Notes: generated by a model from the letters alone, not told the origin. 20,778 nucleotides of DNA from an uncultured cyanobacterium (GCA_945836835.1 CAMAML010000003.1:1-20778); one strand, 5' to 3'; counted from the stretch's first letter, positions 7,467-14,920 are shown. Numbers and translations are program-made.

Positions 7467-7548
7467 ATAGGGTGGCAGTTCGCTAAAACTGCCGTAGGCT
7501 CTTTAGAGGTTTATGATACTCATCAATTATGGTGAGTATCGTTTTTTA
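7467..7548 (+). ncRNA. Small antisense RNA 1 (candidate type I antitoxin)
   Basis: A transcript of about 82 nt is predicted from the promoter at 7432-7460 to an intrinsic terminator. Near its 5' end is a hairpin of 7 base pairs, GGCAGTT/AACTGCC with loop CGCTAA (7474-7493), identical in copy 2. It ends in a 10-base-pair stem (7515-7524 with 7531-7540, one wobble) followed by TTTTTT. The last 26 nt are complementary to the 3' end of the mini-ORF on the other strand (7523-7600), and the whole RNA would pair with any toxin transcript running past its stop codon. No plausible ORF lies on this strand. Confidence 0.72.
7513..7547 (+). terminator. Intrinsic terminator of antisense RNA 1
   Basis: GATACTCATC (7515-7524) pairs with GGTGAGTATC (7531-7540) around a 6-base loop, followed by six T (7542-7547). 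The stem also encodes the last codons of the opposing mini-ORF. Confidence 0.8.
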
Positions 7549-7600
7549 TTATGAGTATAATTATCATCATTAAGAATAAACTTAAATTATAATTATCCAT
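7523..7600 (-). CDS. 25-residue hydrophobic peptide, candidate type I toxin (copy 1)
   Basis: The mini-ORF encodes a short polar start (MDNYN), an unbroken hydrophobic stretch of Leu, Ile, Met and Phe at about residues 6-18, then a Lys and a polar His/Asn tail. This is the layout of membrane-acting type I toxins. An AAAGGGGGG ribosome site (7609-7617) lies 8 bases upstream of the ATG. Compared with the copy 2 peptide, 9 of the first 25 residues are identical and most others are hydrophobic-for-hydrophobic or Ser/Thr swaps, although the codons differ. That argues that the peptide itself is selected. A second ATG directly after the G-run (7608) gives only 8 codons and is too close to the ribosome site. 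Toxicity is inferred, not shown. Confidence 0.65.
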   Translation of the reverse strand: MDNYNLSLFLMMIIILIIKNDTHHN

Positions 7601-7607
7601 AATGGCA

Positions 7608-7703
7608 TCCCCCCTTTCATTGAAACTCTCGACCTAAAATCGATGTATATAATGTTGTGTCGAAGTTTTTCTGAAAAAAGAGCCTGACTTTTACCCTACG
7701 GTT
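7608..7703 (-). promoter_or_regulatory. Conserved leader of mini-ORF 1
   Basis: These 96 bases are identical to 7926-8021 except for one base. They contain the ribosome site and, further upstream on the minus strand, GTAGGGT and GGCTCTTTTTTCAG, which resemble the left end of the module in inverted orientation. A -10-like TATATA (7646-7651) is present but no convincing -35, so the toxin promoter could be here or just upstream. Confidence 0.6.
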
Positions 7704-7747
7704 TAAATTTTTAATGTGCGAATTGTTAACAAATTTCACCCAAAGGG

Positions 7748-7776
7748 TTGAAAAATTGTTGAACATAAGTTATAAT
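7748..7776 (+). promoter_or_regulatory. Promoter of antisense RNA 2
   Basis: TTGAAA (7748-7753), a 17-base spacer and a perfect TATAAT (7771-7776); the start of transcription is expected near 7783. Confidence 0.8.
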
Positions 7777-7782
7777 AAGACC

Positions 7783-7868
7783 ATAGGGTGGCAGTTCGCT
7801 AAAACTGCCGTAAGCTCTTTAGTAAGGAATCAGTGTTTCTTACTTATTTGAGTAAGAAGCACTTTTTA
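7783..7868 (+). ncRNA. Small antisense RNA 2 (candidate type I antitoxin)
   Basis: A transcript of about 86 nt is predicted. It has the same 5' hairpin as copy 1 (GGCAGTT/AACTGCC, 7790-7809) and a different terminator: a 12-base-pair stem (7833-7844 with 7851-7862, one G-U pair) followed by TTTTT (7863-7867). The terminator sequence shares almost nothing with copy 1 yet has the same place and function. Its last 29 nt are antisense to the end of the opposing mini-ORF (7840-7920). Confidence 0.72.
7832..7867 (+). terminator. Intrinsic terminator of antisense RNA 2
   Basis: GTGTTTCTTACT (7833-7844) pairs with AGTAAGAAGCAC (7851-7862), loop of 6 bases, then five T. The stem overlaps the 3' codons and stop of the mini-ORF on the minus strand. 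Confidence 0.8.
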
Positions 7869-7920
7869 AAATGTACAAAATCAAAAATAACAGTATTAAC
7901 GTTAAGTTGATATCGTTCAT
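7840..7920 (-). CDS. 26-residue hydrophobic peptide, candidate type I toxin (copy 2)
   Basis: The mini-ORF encodes MNDIN, a hydrophobic run of Leu, Ile and Phe at about residues 6-18 with one Tyr, then Lys and a Ser/Tyr/Asn/Lys tail. AAAGGGGGG (7927-7935) lies 6 bases upstream of the ATG. Residues shared with copy 1 include Asn5, Leu6, Leu8, Leu10, Ile14, Ile17 and Lys19. The size and single membrane helix resemble Ibs- or Fst-like toxins in style only; I do not recognise the sequence. Its 3' end is covered by antisense RNA 2. Confidence 0.65.
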   Translation of the reverse strand: MNDINLTLILLFLILYILKSASYSNK

Positions 7921-7925
7921 ATTAA

Positions 7926-8021
7926 TCCCCCCTTTCATTGAAACTCTCGACCTAAAATCGATGTATATAATGTTGTGTCGAAGTTTTTCTGAAAAAAGAA
8001 CCTGACTTTTACCCTACGGTT
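7926..8021 (-). promoter_or_regulatory. Conserved leader of mini-ORF 2
   Basis: This matches 7608-7703 at 95 of 96 positions. The one difference changes GGCTC to GGTTC on the minus strand. The change keeps possible pairing with the far end of the same module, where copy 2 also differs (GAGCT instead of GAGCC on the minus strand). Confidence 0.6.
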
Positions 8022-8038
8022 GTTATTATTAATTATCA

Positions 8039-8068
8039 AAGTGCTACATTAACTCTATCCTAGCACTT
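8039..8068. repeat. Inverted repeat downstream of module 2
   Basis: AAGTGCTA (8039-8046) and TAGCACTT (8061-8068) form perfect 8-base arms around a 14-base spacer. On the minus strand it stands just upstream of the second toxin leader. There is no convincing T-run on either side, so an operator or a weak transcription stop is possible. Confidence 0.4.
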
Positions 8069-8072
8069 AATT

Positions 8073-8107
8073 AAAAAAATACCCCCTCTGTTTGGAGGAG
8101 GTATTTT
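8073..8107 (-). terminator. Intrinsic terminator of the efflux-glucokinase genes
   Basis: A stem of about 11-12 base pairs (8078-8089 with 8094-8105, one mismatch) with a GTTT loop is followed on the minus strand by seven T (8079-8073). It also has a short T-run in the plus direction. Confidence 0.8.
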
Positions 8108-8124
8108 GTATTTTGAGATGAAAC

Positions 8125-9075
8125 TTAGTTTTCAATCAACAAACTTGCTCCGATTACGCCTGCATTGTTGCCGAGTTCCGCAGGTACAACCTCGACGGAG
8201 TCGCCTGCAATCTTCATCGAACGTTGCTTCAAGGTTTCTTTCAACGGTTGCATAAGGTAGTCGCCCGAAGCTGCAACCCCGCCGCCGATAATGACTTTTT
8301 CGGGGTTCAAAAGATTGACGACGCTTGCTAAACCTATCCCCAAATATTCGCCCATTACGGTGAAAATTCTTTTTGCAACCGGATCGCCTGCTTTTGCCGC
8401 CTCATAGACAACATACGGTGTAATTTCAGGATTTGCAAGCTCTCTATATTTTGTAGACTTTCCGCCTTTGATGTAATCTTCAGCCATCGCAACAATCGCA
8501 GGCCCCGACGCAAACGCCTCAAAACACCCAGTATCACCGCACCCGCAAATCGGGCCGTCGTGCATTTGAAGTTTTATATGCCCAATTTCCCCGGCAGCGT
8601 TTGCAGCTCCTCGGACAAGTTTTCCGTTGACGACAATCCCCGAGCCGATACCGGTTCCAACCGTTATACAAACCAAGTTTTCACAACCTTTTCCCGCCCC
8701 AAAGTTCAATTCGCCAAGCGTTGCACACTTTACATCGTTGTCCACTCTTGTCGGGATTCCAAACTCTTCTTCTATCATCTTTCCGATAGGAATATCAACC
8801 CACCCCGGAATGTTCGGCGCAAGTTTTACGACGCCCGTTTTGTAATCGACTTGTCCCGGAAAGCCAAATCCTATTCCCTCAATGTCTTTTGGGGTTAAAT
8901 TTGCCTCTTTCAATAATGCTCTTATTGCATCTTTAATATTATTTACGGTAAACTCGTACCCCAACTCCGCATGGGTCGGAATTGAGCTTGAATTAAGGAT
9001 TTTACCCTCACTTGTAACCAGTGCCAATTTTACGTTCGTACCGCCAACGTCTATTCCTATCCTGTTTTTAGCCAT
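8125..9075 (-). CDS. glk: ROK-family glucokinase
   Basis: This cytoplasmic kinase would phosphorylate glucose (or a related hexose) with ATP. Seen in 316 residues: phosphate-binding DVGGTN (9-14), GFPGQVD (71-77), the catalytic Asp in DNDVK (112-116), VGTGIGSGIV (139-148), the zinc/substrate motif GEIGH (162-166), and the ROK zinc site CGCGDTGCFEAFASG (177-191). A GGNNAGVIGASLL-type end is typical of glucokinases rather than ROK repressors, and there is no N-terminal helix-turn-helix. An AAGGAG site precedes the ATG. The gene starts 45 bases after the TolC-like gene with no terminator between, so it may be co-transcribed with the efflux genes; it ends at the terminator 8073-8107. Sugar specificity (glucose versus ManNAc or fructose) cannot be settled by eye. 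Confidence 0.9.
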   Translation of the reverse strand: MAKNRIGIDVGGTNVKLALVTSEGKILNSSSIPTHAELGYEFTVNNIKDAIRALLKEANLTPKDIEGIGFGFPGQVDYKTGVVKLAPNIPGWVDIPIGKMIEEEFGIPTRVDNDVKCATLGELNFGAGKGCENLVCITVGTGIGSGIVVNGKLVRGAANAAGEIGHIKLQMHDGPICGCGDTGCFEAFASGPAIVAMAEDYIKGGKSTKYRELANPEITPYVVYEAAKAGDPVAKRIFTVMGEYLGIGLASVVNLLNPEKVIIGGGVAASGDYLMQPLKETLKQRSMKIAGDSVEVVPAELGNNAGVIGASLLIEN

Positions 9076-9120
9076 TTTTTCTCCTTTTACTTTTTTAACT
9101 TCTGTTTTGTTTATCTATCA

Positions 9121-10557
9121 TTAACCTTTGTTTAGCTCGATAACTTCCGACTCGTTCACCAAATTCTTGCCGATAGCTTTTTCTAAAGACGCTTTTGCGG
9201 TATTGTAAGCGTAGAGCGTGTTGTAATAGTTCAGCTGAGAATTTTGGTAGGTGACTTGAGCGTCCCTAAGCTCGACGGGGCTGGCTTCGCCGACCCTGTA
9301 TCTGCCGTATGAAAGCTCGTAGTTTTCTTTTGCCTGCTTAACCTGCAAAATCGCAACGGGGATTTGGGCTTTCTTTTCCATCAAAGTCAGATATGCCGTC
9401 TGAATTTCCAAATATATTGTATTTTGGGTGTTTACGGCGTTTGAAATTTCTCTGTCGTAGAGGTATCTTGCCTCTTTTATTTCGTTTCTGATTAAAGCTC
9501 CGTTAATCGTCGGGAAGTTTAAATACGCACCGAGGTTGTAACCGTAGTTGCTATTCCAAGAAGCACCGCCTCGTTGATATTGACCTTCTAGCGAAACCGT
9601 CGGGAAGTATGCTTTTTTAACGAGTTTTACGGTTTGTTTTGCACTTTCGACACGGGCTTCGGCGGCTTTAAGCTCGGGACGCGCCTCCCTTGCAATATCC
9701 ACGGATTGATTTAGGGTCAAATTCACGGGGACGTAGTTCAATTTTTCTTTGACGGAATACTTGTCGATAAACGGCACCCCCATAACGTTGTTTAGCTTTG
9801 CTATTGCAAGTTGAACGGCGTTTTCCGCTTGAATTAATTCTAATTTTGCGTTTGAAAGGTTTGTTTGGGCAATCGTTACGTCGACCTTCGGGTTCATCCC
9901 GATTTTGTAGAAGGCTTTTGCCTGGTTGTAAAACATTTCGTATTTATGAACGTTGTCGGCTGCGACATCACGACTTGCCATAGCAAGAAGAAGGTTGAAG
10001 TAGGCTTCTTTTGTTTGATAGATTACCGTGTTAATCGTCGCACTCAAAGTCGCCTTATAAACCTCGTAATCAGCACGTTTTACACTAGCCTGATTTTGGG
10101 TAATCCCAAAGTCATAAAGCATTTGTTGAAGGGTGATTTGTCCCAAAATATAGTAGTTAAAAGTCAAATTCTTGCCAAAAACATCCGACAACTGTAATTG
10201 ACGTATCCTTGTATATCCCGTCTGCCAGCTGATTTGAGGGAAATAGTTTGACCAAACCTGCTTAATCCTTGCGTCCGACGCCAAAACATCGTGGAGAGCA
10301 ACGCTTATTTGCGGGTTGTTTCCCAAGGCAAGCTCCAAGCACCTATCAAGCGTCATATCAACGTTTTCTTCGACCGAACCCTCTATTACGAGCGGTTTTT
10401 CTTTGGCTTTAACTTCCGACGGCAAAACTTTTTCCGCCGACGGGTATTCTTTCTCGTTAATCTTATTCCCTATGTTTTCCTTTGCCCGCAACGGATTTTG
10501 TCCGAGGATGAGTGCCAAGAGCAAACTTGCCGATATAATTTTATTGAATTTTGTCAT
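9121..10557 (-). CDS. TolC-family outer membrane efflux protein
   Basis: This is the outer-membrane channel of a tripartite efflux pump. The start at 10557 is chosen because GAAAGGAG lies just upstream and the product then begins with a signal peptide (MTKFNKIISASLLLALILG, predicted cut near residue 25). The frame is open further upstream, inside the RND gene, but without a ribosome site. The mature protein shows two outer-membrane-efflux repeats: LDRCLELALGNNPQISVALHD in the first half and VDIAREARPELKAAEARVESA in the second, each followed by long amphipathic helices and beta-rich segments. The close YGRYRVGEASPVELRDAQVTYQNSQLNYYNTLYAYN-type region is typical of the family. The start overlaps the 3' end of the RND gene by 17 bases, indicating translational coupling. 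The 478-residue length is normal. Confidence 0.93.
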   Translation of the reverse strand: MTKFNKIISASLLLALILGQNPLRAKENIGNKINEKEYPSAEKVLPSEVKAKEKPLVIEGSVEENVDMTLDRCLELALGNNPQISVALHDVLASDARIKQVWSNYFPQISWQTGYTRIRQLQLSDVFGKNLTFNYYILGQITLQQMLYDFGITQNQASVKRADYEVYKATLSATINTVIYQTKEAYFNLLLAMASRDVAADNVHKYEMFYNQAKAFYKIGMNPKVDVTIAQTNLSNAKLELIQAENAVQLAIAKLNNVMGVPFIDKYSVKEKLNYVPVNLTLNQSVDIAREARPELKAAEARVESAKQTVKLVKKAYFPTVSLEGQYQRGGASWNSNYGYNLGAYLNFPTINGALIRNEIKEARYLYDREISNAVNTQNTIYLEIQTAYLTLMEKKAQIPVAILQVKQAKENYELSYGRYRVGEASPVELRDAQVTYQNSQLNYYNTLYAYNTAKASLEKAIGKNLVNESEVIELNKG

Positions 10558-13500
10558 TGTCTGCTCCTTTCTTTTTCCCGAAACGATGAGCAATATAGCG
10601 CTTAAAGTTTTCAACCGTTACGTAGAACGCAGGAACCAAGAACGTTCCGACAAACGCTACCGCCATCATCCCACCAAAAACGGTTATACCGACCGAGTGT
10701 CTGCTCGCAGCCCCCGCACCTGTCGCAAATACGAGAGGGAAAAGCCCGAGAATGAATGCTATGTTTGTCATCATTACCGCCCTGAACCTCAATCTTGCAG
10801 CCTGCCTTGCGGCGTCAACAATCGACAAACCGCTTTGGTGAGCATCTTTTGCAAACTCTATAATCAAAATAGCCTGTTTCGTACTCAACCCGATTAACAT
10901 TACCAACCCGATTTGAGCGTAAATGTCAAGCGAATACCCCGAAACGTACTGGAAGAACAACGCCCCGACCAGTGCGACAGGCGAAATCAAAAGAACCGCA
11001 ACGGGTAACATCCAACTTTCGTACAAAGCGACAAGGAAGAGGTATACAAACACCAGTGACATCGCCAAAATCGGTCCTATTTGCCCGCTGGAATTATGCT
11101 CCTGCAACGAACTCCCCGACCAGGCATAGCCCATGTCTTTCGGGAGAACTTTCTCGGATAATTTCTCCATTGTTGCCATCGCCTCGCCTGAGCTTACTCC
11201 GTTTCTTGCCATTCCGTTTATGGTAATCGCAGGATACATGTTAAACCTCGTTAAACTATATGGTCCTACTATCGGCTCGATTTTTACGACTGACGACAAC
11301 GGAACCATTTGTCCGTATTTGTTTTTGACAAAAATCTTGTCCAAGTCGGAAGGTTTTTCCCTGTATTGAGAGTCTGCCTGCAAATAAACACGGTAAACTC
11401 TGCCGAATTTGTTAAAATCGTTTACGTAAGATTTTGCAAAATAGGACGCCAATGCGTTGTAAATCTCGGATATTTCAACACTTTGTGCCATGGCTTTTGG
11501 CACGTCAACGTTCAATTTCAACTGAGGAAGGTTTGCGGTATACGAAGAATAAACCATTGAAAATTCGGGCTGTTTGTTCGCCTCCGTCATAAGTTTTACC
11601 GCCTCGTCGTACAACTCTTGAGGCGTTCTGTTTCCTTTATCAAGGAGCTGGTACTCAAACCCGCCAAACATTCCCAATCCCGAGATTGCTGGCGGAGCAA
11701 ACGATGCAATCGTTGCCGTTGGATAACCGCCAAATTCTTTTTGAACTTTTTCCAAAATATTTTCCATTTGGAGTTCTTTTTTCTTACGTTTAGACCAATC
11801 GTCAAGTTCAGAGACGACAAGAGCAGTGTTTTCGCCCGAGAACCCGACCATTGTAATAGTATTTTTTATCCCCGGAATTTGCAACAACCTTTTTTCAACA
11901 TCCGTTGTAACCCCGTCCGTTCTTGACGCCGAAGAGCCGTCAGGGAGCTGGATTTGGGTAAATATTGCCCCTCTGTCTTCTGTCGGCAAAAATCCCGTAG
12001 GCAAAATTTTGAACATCCCCCAAATAAGCAGAAGAATTAATCCGAAAGTTCCGAACGTAAGTTTTGGCGAATGAATAAACTTATCCGCCCCGACAAGGTA
12101 TTTATCCCTGACACCGTTAAACCAATCGTCAAATTTTTGGATAAAATCAAAATCGGCTTTTTCCTCGCCCGATTTTAAAATCATCGAGCAAAGAGCGGGC
12201 GAAAGCGTCAAAGCAACAACGGTCGAAAGCCCGATGGAAGATGCGATACAGAGAGCAAACTGTCTGAACATTTGCCCGGTAATCCCCGCCATAAACGAAA
12301 CGGGAACAAATACCGCCATAAGTACCAAAGAGGTTGCCAAAACCGCCCCGAAAACTTCCAACATCGTAACTTCCGTCGCCTCTTTCGGGGATTTTCCTTC
12401 CTGAATATGTCTTTGGGTGTTTTCAAGTACGACGATTGCGTCGTCAACGACCAGCCCAACCGCAAGCACCAAGCCGAACAGGATTAAGAGGTTTATTGAG
12501 AACCCCAAAATATGCATAAATATAAATACGCCGATTAAGGATACGGGGATTGCACAAATCGGGATGAACGCTGCACGAGCCGTGCCTAAGAAGAGGTAGG
12601 TTACAATCGCAACCAGGAAAACCGCAAGCGCGATTGCACTTATAACTTCATGGATAGACTCTCGGACAAACTCCGTTTCGTCGTGCTGAATACGATATTC
12701 AATCCCCGGCGGAAAACTTTTGCTCAACTCTTCCATTCTCTTTTGGATTTTGTTTGACAAATCAACCGCATTCGCTTCAGGCAACTGTGCAACCGATATA
12801 ATCGCAGAATTTTTTCCGCTGATACGTGAAAAATACGAGTAACTTTCCGCCCCGAGTTCAACACGTGCAATATCTTTGAGTTTTACCTGCGAACCGTCAG
12901 ATTTCGAGCGGATAACTATTTCTTCAAATTCCTCAGGAGTTTGCAATCTTCCCTTTGTTCTTAAAGTCAGCTTGATTAACTGTTTGTTAACCATAGGCTC
13001 AACGCCCAAGTCCCCCGCCGGAGATTGGATGTTCTGTGCCGCAATCGCAGAACTCACTTCGCTTACCGAAACCCCGAGGTTTGCCATTTTTGAGGCGTCA
13101 AGCCAAATTCTCATAGAATAATCCGAAGAACCGAATACCGAAATCGTACCGACACCTTTTATACGTGCAAGTTCGTCTTTTACGTATATTGACGCGTAGT
13201 TTGCGATATATAAAGAGTCATAAGCTCCCGACGGTGCGTTCATGGAAATCAAGACAAGCCCCGGACCGCCCGTGGATTTCTTTACGGATAACCCGTAACG
13301 CTTAACCTCTTCGGGAAGTCGAGGAGTCACCAGTTGCAACTGGTTCATAACGTTTACGACCGCCATATTCGGGTCTGACCCGATATTGAAATATAGTGTC
13401 AACTTGTAACTTCCGTTCTGAGAAGTTGAGGACATATAAATCATATCCTCAACCCCGTTTAATTGGGCTTCAACGGGTGCCGCAATCGTTGACTCAATAA

Positions 13501-13681
13501 CGTCAGAACTTGCACCCGCATACGTTGCCGTAACCACAACCTGCGGAGGGGTAATCGACGGATACTCTTCCAGCGGAAGTTGTGTCAGCATAAGCATGCC
13601 GGCAAGCATTATGACAAGCGAAATTACAATCGCAAGTTTCGGTCGTTCTATAAATATATTCCCTTTTTTCTTCTCACTCAT
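10541..13681 (-). CDS. RND efflux transporter, hydrophobe/amphiphile exporter (AcrB/MexB) type
   Basis: This inner-membrane proton antiporter would export drugs, bile salts or similar amphiphiles. The 1046 residues match the family length and begin with the usual FIERPKLAIVISLVIMLAG first helix and EYPSITPPQVVV. Twelve membrane segments and two large periplasmic loops are apparent. The proton relay is intact: Asp413-Asp414 in GLVVDDAIVVLEN and Lys935 in GLSTKQAILIIEFAKD (Gln where AcrB has Asn). The C-terminal tail is short and basic. It lies between the membrane fusion gene (48-base gap) and the TolC-like gene (overlap). I did not find a TetR- or MarR-type regulator next to it, which is usual for such operons. 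The exact substrate cannot be read from sequence. Confidence 0.96.
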   Translation of the reverse strand: MSEKKKGNIFIERPKLAIVISLVIMLAGMLMLTQLPLEEYPSITPPQVVVTATYAGASSDVIESTIAAPVEAQLNGVEDMIYMSSTSQNGSYKLTLYFNIGSDPNMAVVNVMNQLQLVTPRLPEEVKRYGLSVKKSTGGPGLVLISMNAPSGAYDSLYIANYASIYVKDELARIKGVGTISVFGSSDYSMRIWLDASKMANLGVSVSEVSSAIAAQNIQSPAGDLGVEPMVNKQLIKLTLRTKGRLQTPEEFEEIVIRSKSDGSQVKLKDIARVELGAESYSYFSRISGKNSAIISVAQLPEANAVDLSNKIQKRMEELSKSFPPGIEYRIQHDETEFVRESIHEVISAIALAVFLVAIVTYLFLGTARAAFIPICAIPVSLIGVFIFMHILGFSINLLILFGLVLAVGLVVDDAIVVLENTQRHIQEGKSPKEATEVTMLEVFGAVLATSLVLMAVFVPVSFMAGITGQMFRQFALCIASSIGLSTVVALTLSPALCSMILKSGEEKADFDFIQKFDDWFNGVRDKYLVGADKFIHSPKLTFGTFGLILLLIWGMFKILPTGFLPTEDRGAIFTQIQLPDGSSASRTDGVTTDVEKRLLQIPGIKNTITMVGFSGENTALVVSELDDWSKRKKKELQMENILEKVQKEFGGYPTATIASFAPPAISGLGMFGGFEYQLLDKGNRTPQELYDEAVKLMTEANKQPEFSMVYSSYTANLPQLKLNVDVPKAMAQSVEISEIYNALASYFAKSYVNDFNKFGRVYRVYLQADSQYREKPSDLDKIFVKNKYGQMVPLSSVVKIEPIVGPYSLTRFNMYPAITINGMARNGVSSGEAMATMEKLSEKVLPKDMGYAWSGSSLQEHNSSGQIGPILAMSLVFVYLFLVALYESWMLPVAVLLISPVALVGALFFQYVSGYSLDIYAQIGLVMLIGLSTKQAILIIEFAKDAHQSGLSIVDAARQAARLRFRAVMMTNIAFILGLFPLVFATGAGAASRHSVGITVFGGMMAVAFVGTFLVPAFYVTVENFKRYIAHRFGKKKGADNDKIQ

Positions 13682-13729
13682 TTAGAAATTTTTCCTCTCA
13701 AACTGTTTCTCGTAACGGGTAAATAAATT

Positions 13730-14860
13730 CTAATTTACGGTCTTAATCGTTACCGGCATGTTTGGTCTTACCTTCTGAATACCTTCAATTATGACCTTGT
13801 CTCCCGATTTCAAACCTTCTTTTATAATCCAGTTGTCGCCGTGCTGACCGTTAACTTTTATATAAGTAATCTGTGGCAAATTTTTGTCGTCAATCGTGAA
13901 CACATATTTGCCCGCCTGATTTTCCTGAACCGCTACCAACGGCACAATCGGGGTTTTTACGGGCTTGTTGGAGTAAAGTTTTACGTTAACGTATTCCCCG
14001 TGAAGTAGCTGGTTATCGGGATTCTTGAAAGTTCCTCTCATGGTAACCGTCCCCGTCGATTCGTCGATTTTGTTGTCGTGAAAGTCCTGCACGCCGTCAA
14101 AGGCATACTTTTGACCGTCGGGGAAGTAAATCTCAACCTTGCGGGTTTGTTTAAGCGTACCGTCGGCGTTTTCCAATGCGTTATAATCGGACGCATCAAG
14201 CGGGAACGTTACATACATCGGATCCATACTGTAAATAGTTGTCAAAGGCGCACCCAACTGGCTTACAAAGTTTCCGAGAGTAACGTTTATAATCCCTACT
14301 CGTCCTTTCACCGGAGCTTTTACGTTTGTATAGCTTAAATTTCTGTTACTGTCGCTGTATTTTGCCTCGGCGGACGCTAACTGTGCCTTCAAAGAGTCCC
14401 GCTGAGAAAGGAGGTTATCGTACTGAGATTTTGCGATATAGTCTTTCTCAACAAGGTCTTTTGCACGTGCAAGCTGTTTTTCCGCATAGGTTAATTGTGC
14501 TTTTAAGTTTGCGACATCCGCTTTTGCAACGCTTGATGCGTTTGAATATTCGGCAGGCTCGATTAAAAACAGGGTCTGTCCCGCATTTACAAAATCACCT
14601 TCCTTAAAATAACTCTTTTGCAAATATCCGTTAATACGAGCGACAACGTCAACTCTGTATTTGGAAGTTACACGCCCCGGAGCCTCAAAACTTCTTATTA
14701 TATCGGCATCCTTGACGGTATCAACAGTAACCTCGGGAGATTTTCGATTTTTCATGGACTGCTCGGATTTATAATTGTTATAATACGAATAACCAAACCG
14801 TGCCAAAACCGCAATAATAATCGCCAAAAGCACAATTATAATATTTTTTTTCATTATCAT
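13730..14860 (-). CDS. RND efflux periplasmic adaptor (membrane fusion protein)
   Basis: This protein links the RND transporter to the outer-membrane channel. The 376-residue product has an N-terminal membrane anchor (about residues 5-22, no lipobox cysteine), then a lipoyl-like half motif (ARINGYLQKSYFKEGDFVNAGQTLFLIEP). A coiled-coil hairpin of about 85 residues (roughly 110-190) follows, then the second lipoyl half (VKAPVKGRVGIINVTLGNFV), a beta-barrel and a membrane-proximal domain ending in GDKVIIEGIQKVRPNMPV. An AGGAGA site lies just before the first ATG; the ATG two codons later (14854) has nearly optimal spacing too. It is the first gene after the promoter at 14921-14948 and is followed by the transporter and TolC-like genes in functional order. 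Confidence 0.94.
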   Translation of the reverse strand: MIMKKNIIIVLLAIIIAVLARFGYSYYNNYKSEQSMKNRKSPEVTVDTVKDADIIRSFEAPGRVTSKYRVDVVARINGYLQKSYFKEGDFVNAGQTLFLIEPAEYSNASSVAKADVANLKAQLTYAEKQLARAKDLVEKDYIAKSQYDNLLSQRDSLKAQLASAEAKYSDSNRNLSYTNVKAPVKGRVGIINVTLGNFVSQLGAPLTTIYSMDPMYVTFPLDASDYNALENADGTLKQTRKVEIYFPDGQKYAFDGVQDFHDNKIDESTGTVTMRGTFKNPDNQLLHGEYVNVKLYSNKPVKTPIVPLVAVQENQAGKYVFTIDDKNLPQITYIKVNGQHGDNWIIKEGLKSGDKVIIEGIQKVRPNMPVTIKTVN

Positions 14861-14920
14861 TTCTCTCCTATGAAACGGAAATTTACCATATCCCTGTATG
14901 TTGTAATCGCAACACTTACT

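Larger units (their letters stand above)
7432..7703. repeat. Tandem antisense-RNA/mini-ORF module, copy 1
   Basis: This module of about 272 bases matches 7748-8021 at both ends. The left 75 bases (7432-7506) differ at 5 positions from copy 2, and the right 96 bases (7608-7703) differ at a single position. The middle of about 100 bases has diverged. The left block carries a plus-strand promoter and a GGCAGTT hairpin. The right block carries the leader and ribosome site of the minus-strand mini-ORF. No long reading frame, transposase or target duplication is seen. Confidence 0.9.
7748..8021. repeat. Tandem antisense-RNA/mini-ORF module, copy 2
   Basis: This is the second copy, in the same orientation as 7432-7703 after a 44-base AT-rich spacer. 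The left block is 7748-7822, the variable core 7823-7925 and the right block 7926-8021. The near-identity of both flanks against a divergent core points to recent duplication or ongoing gene conversion of the control regions. Confidence 0.9.

Noticed and set aside
7432..7550. Riboswitch or attenuator for a downstream gene
   Set aside because: The plus-strand RNA ends in a terminator with no plus-strand gene downstream; the next long gene is on the opposite strand.
7606..7608. Alternative ATG for mini-ORF 1 directly after the G-run
   Set aside because: It has no spacing to the ribosome site and stops after 8 codons, and copy 2 has no equivalent.
7648..7653. Plus-strand TATAAT inside the conserved right block as a third promoter
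   Set aside because: The nearest TTGAAA (7620-7625) is 22 bases away, too far for a normal sigma-70 promoter.
7432..8021. CRISPR array or transposon-derived repeat
   Set aside because: There are only two copies, each about 270 bases, without regular spacers, transposase or target duplications; internal promoters, terminators and mini-ORFs explain the structure better.
10558..10614. Longer TolC-like protein starting at 10614
   Set aside because: It would place 19 residues ahead of the signal peptide and overlap the RND gene by 74 bases; the ATG at 10557 has its own ribosome site.
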